From: Benincasa hispida
Lineage: Eukaryota; Streptophyta; Magnoliopsida; Cucurbitales; Cucurbitaceae
Direction: 5' to 3'
Length of the DNA stretch: 64,000 nucleotides
Assembly (NCBI RefSeq): GCF_009727055.1
Contig: NC_052359.1
Span: forward strand, 8,415,733 to 8,479,732
Part shown: piece after piece, positions 62,076-64,000 of the stretch
How positions within the stretch are numbered: position 1 is the first letter of the stretch
How the letters are laid out: each line of letters opens with the position of its first letter
Notes under the pieces: model-generated
Told to the model about the DNA's origin: nothing
Database searches by the model: none
The model's input: only the letters and a program-made list of their open reading frames with translations
Translations under genes and position numbers: made by a program

Positions 62076-62861
62076 ATGAATCTGGTTTTAAATGTTGTAG
62101 TAGCTCCTACTAGCCAAGAACCAACTACCTTTAAGGAAGTAACAAGTTGTGCTAATGCAAGGGATTGGATTGAGGCAATGAATGAGAAGATGCATTCATT
62201 AAAAGTAAATGACACTTGGTCCTTGGTTCCTCTACCAAAAGGGTATAAACACGTTGCTTCTAAATGGATTTTTAAACTTAAAGAAGGAACATCATGTGAT
62301 CAAAAGCCTAGGTTCAAAGATAGATTGGTTGCTAAGGGGTTCACTCAAAGAGAAGGTATAGATTATGCTGAGACTTTCTCTCATGTTGTAAAACAAACTT
62401 CAATAAGATTTCTTATATCCTTAGTTGCTTAAAATAATCTAGAATTGTATCAACTAGATGTCAAAACTACTTTTCTTCATGGACATCTAGAGGAGACAAT
62501 CTATATGACGCAATCTAAAGGATTGGAAGTTAAAGGAAAAGAAAATCTCTTCTGCTTACTAAATAAGTCTATATATGGGTTAAAACAATCACCTAGATGC
62601 TGGTATAAGAGATTCAATTATTATATTTCTAACATTGGGTTCAAAAGAAACTTATTTGACATATGTGCTTATGTAAACATAGGTTCTTATAAGGACAAAG
62701 TTTACCTACTCATATATGTAGATGACATGTTGTTGGCAAGTAAGTCTACAGAAAATCTAACCCATATTAAAAACCTCTTAAAAAGAGAGTTTGATATGAA
62801 TGACTTAAGAGAAGCAAGCAAGGTCCTAGGAATAGAGATCCATAGTGAAGGAAATCTGATA
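62076..62861 (+). pseudogene. Copia reverse transcriptase, truncated
   Basis: It starts WIEAMNEKMHSLKVNDTWSL (about 62166-62225) and KWIFKLKEG, has a TAA at 62430, then continues YQLDVKTTFLHGHLEETIYM, IYGLKQSPRCWYKRF and the catalytic YVDD (YVDDMLLASKS, about 62716-62748). The domain ends at EASKVLGIEIHSEGN, where an LTR fragment begins. RNase H is absent. Confidence 0.9.
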
Positions 62862-63050
62862 TGAGGATTTCCATGAGCAGCGGAAGAGATCGTTCCAAAT
62901 TCCATTCGAATTGAACACAAACAATTACAGTCTAAACGAAAACTAACAGGTCATGCACAAAACGAAATTACAGCATGCTAAACAAGGATACAAGGGATAG
63001 AGGATGCATACCTTTGAAGAACTGTGAACCCCGAATCCCAATTTTACACT
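62862..63050 (-). repeat. LTR fragment related to the solo copia LTR at 16862-19107
   Basis: TGAGGATTTCCATGAGCAGCGGAAG-like sequence and the ATTACAGCATG segment parallel the left end of the solo LTR (16879-17010). It forms the breakpoint of the third copia element. Similarity fades near 63050. Confidence 0.6.
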
Positions 63051-63399
63051 TAAGTGTGTTTTCTTATTTAAATTGTCTTAATTTTCCACTTAATTGTGTG
63101 TTCCTATTTAAATTTGTATAAATAAGTTGAGTTTTAATTGGTGAAATTGTGATGAAATTTGTATAATAAGTAGGTTGATGAGAAAGTTTAAGTGTGGAAT
63201 GGTGAGAAGAAGGAATGGGGATTTGAAAAGAAAAATATGAAAATTGAGTTTGGAAAATTTTGGCTAAGTATAGAGAAGTTATGTGAAATGCGTTATGGCT
63301 GAAGAAAAGATTGAAGAACTGAGAAAAATATGGAAAATTATTTTGGGGAAAATCTAGAAAAAAAATGTAGAATTTGCACGGAGACAAACAATTCGCAGT
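63051..63399. other. AT-rich stretch, no gene seen
   Basis: Related motifs ACACTTAAGTGTGTTTTCTTA and CCACTTAATTGTGTGTTCCTA lie 35 bp apart near 63045-63110. No coding segment was recognised. It may be the rest of an LTR. Confidence 0.4.
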
Positions 63400-63650
63400 A
63401 GCTAAAAGCGAGAAAGAGGGAAAGAGTAAGAGTAGAGAGAGCGAGAGTGGAGAGAAAAGTTGGAGAGAAAGCTGGAGAGAGAGAGAGAGAGAGAGAGAGC
63501 AAGACCAGCGAGAAAGCTGGAGAGAGCGAGAGTGGAGAGAAAAGTTGGAGAGAAACTGGGAGAGAGCAAGATTGGAGAGAAAGTTGGAGAGAGCGACACT
63601 ACCGAGAGTAGAGAGAGCGACACTGTCGAGAGCGAAAAGAGCGAGAGCGC
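63400..63650. repeat. GA-rich minisatellite with (GA)n run
   Basis: The stretch is nearly all purine on the plus strand. It consists of variable 12-30 bp units such as GGAGAGAAAGTTGGAGAGAG, with a (GA)n run at about 63474-63499. Open frames through it encode Arg/Glu/Ser repeats and are artefacts. Confidence 0.85.
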
Positions 63651-64000
63651 CTATGCGTTAGCCTTGCTTTGTTTGATTCGATAGTCACGCCTCGCCTATA
63701 CATTGAACGGCCGAGCAAGCTTTTGGGCGATGTATTTGGATGCGTTGGGGTGGATTATGCATTTAAAAACCCTAATTTGAATACAAACAAAGCTTGAAGA
63801 CGTAAGGGCAAACGTCAATTAAAATTTAGGTGTCCGATTAAGAGAAATTCTTAAACCCTAAGAAATTGTGTTAGATGCATTTAGGAAGAACACATTGAAC
63901 CAAGATGAAGTCAGTTTACGTTGATAAAGGGAGGATTAAACATTTGGCCATGTAGCCAAATAAGTGCTGTCAATCCCACGAGCAATTTGAACGCCTATAA
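63651..64000. other. Unassigned end of window
   Basis: Moderately GC DNA without a recognisable coding segment. It may belong to the retroelement whose LTR fragment starts at 62862. Confidence 0.35.

Larger units (their letters stand above)
59251..62861 (+). mobile_element. Third Ty1/copia element, 5' portion, truncated
   Basis: The end of a 5' LTR (to about 59680) is followed by a tRNA-Met primer site (59685-59696), then gag, protease, pre-integrase, integrase and most of reverse transcriptase on the plus strand. At 62861 the coding sequence stops abruptly at an LTR fragment of another element, so RNase H and the 3' LTR are missing here. The frames are longer than in the other copia relics (integrase 304 codons), which suggests a younger insertion, though stops remain. 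The LTR end is rich in ATCGAGTA/CATCGAG motifs. Confidence 0.88.

Noticed and set aside
63374..63684. Arg/Glu/Ser-rich frames of 73-95 codons
   Set aside because: They arise from the GA-rich repeat and have no start context or domain.

Overview
The window is plant nuclear DNA. The gene models, AT-rich intergenic DNA and very dense LTR-retrotransposon content point to a dicot. The retroelement types and the phospholipase D protein look most like a cucurbit, but that family-level assignment is inference. Only two intact host genes are supported: a single-exon thaumatin-like (PR-5) gene on the minus strand (10501-11322) and a ten-exon phospholipase D of the gamma/beta class on the plus strand (52252-58537). 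The rest is repeats, decayed transposon reading frames and AT-rich spacer.

Layout. 1-2.9 kb: 3' half of a decayed copia element (+). 2.9-3.4 kb: minus-strand fragment of the 'putative plant transposon protein' family. 4.64-10.28 kb: near complete but decayed copia element (+) with both LTRs, lying about 220 bp beyond the stop codon of the thaumatin-like gene. 11.76-12.35 kb: DUF1985 fragment cut by a retrotransposon LTR (12.35-14.33 kb). 14.54-15.0 kb: CACTA-like end and a minisatellite. 15.68-34.6 kb: nested retrotransposon block. A probable gypsy LTR (about 16.35-31.0 kb, in three pieces) was invaded by a solo copia LTR (16.86-19.11 kb) and by a complete minus-strand copia element (19.48-29.34 kb). 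That element was itself invaded by a plus-strand LTR (24.20-26.63 kb), which carries a GC-rich hAT-type MITE. A solo Athila-like LTR sits at 31.5-33.4 kb. An 18-N gap follows a poly-T run at 34.6 kb.

34.97-45.71 kb: a second minus-strand copia element with a hAT-type MITE in its 3' LTR. A solo LTR interrupts its coding region, and that LTR contains another solo LTR in opposite orientation. Every step is marked by an exact target-site duplication. 45.7-51.8 kb: AT-rich DNA with a foldback element, a half copy of it and a tandem duplication. 52.25-58.54 kb: the phospholipase D gene, with a MITE in intron 7. 59.25-62.86 kb: 5' part of a third plus-strand copia element, broken off by a further LTR fragment. 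63.4-63.65 kb: GA-rich repeats.

The most interesting signal is a hairpin at the very start of the Athila-like LTRs. Four copies keep a GAAA loop while the stem changes by compensating base pairs.
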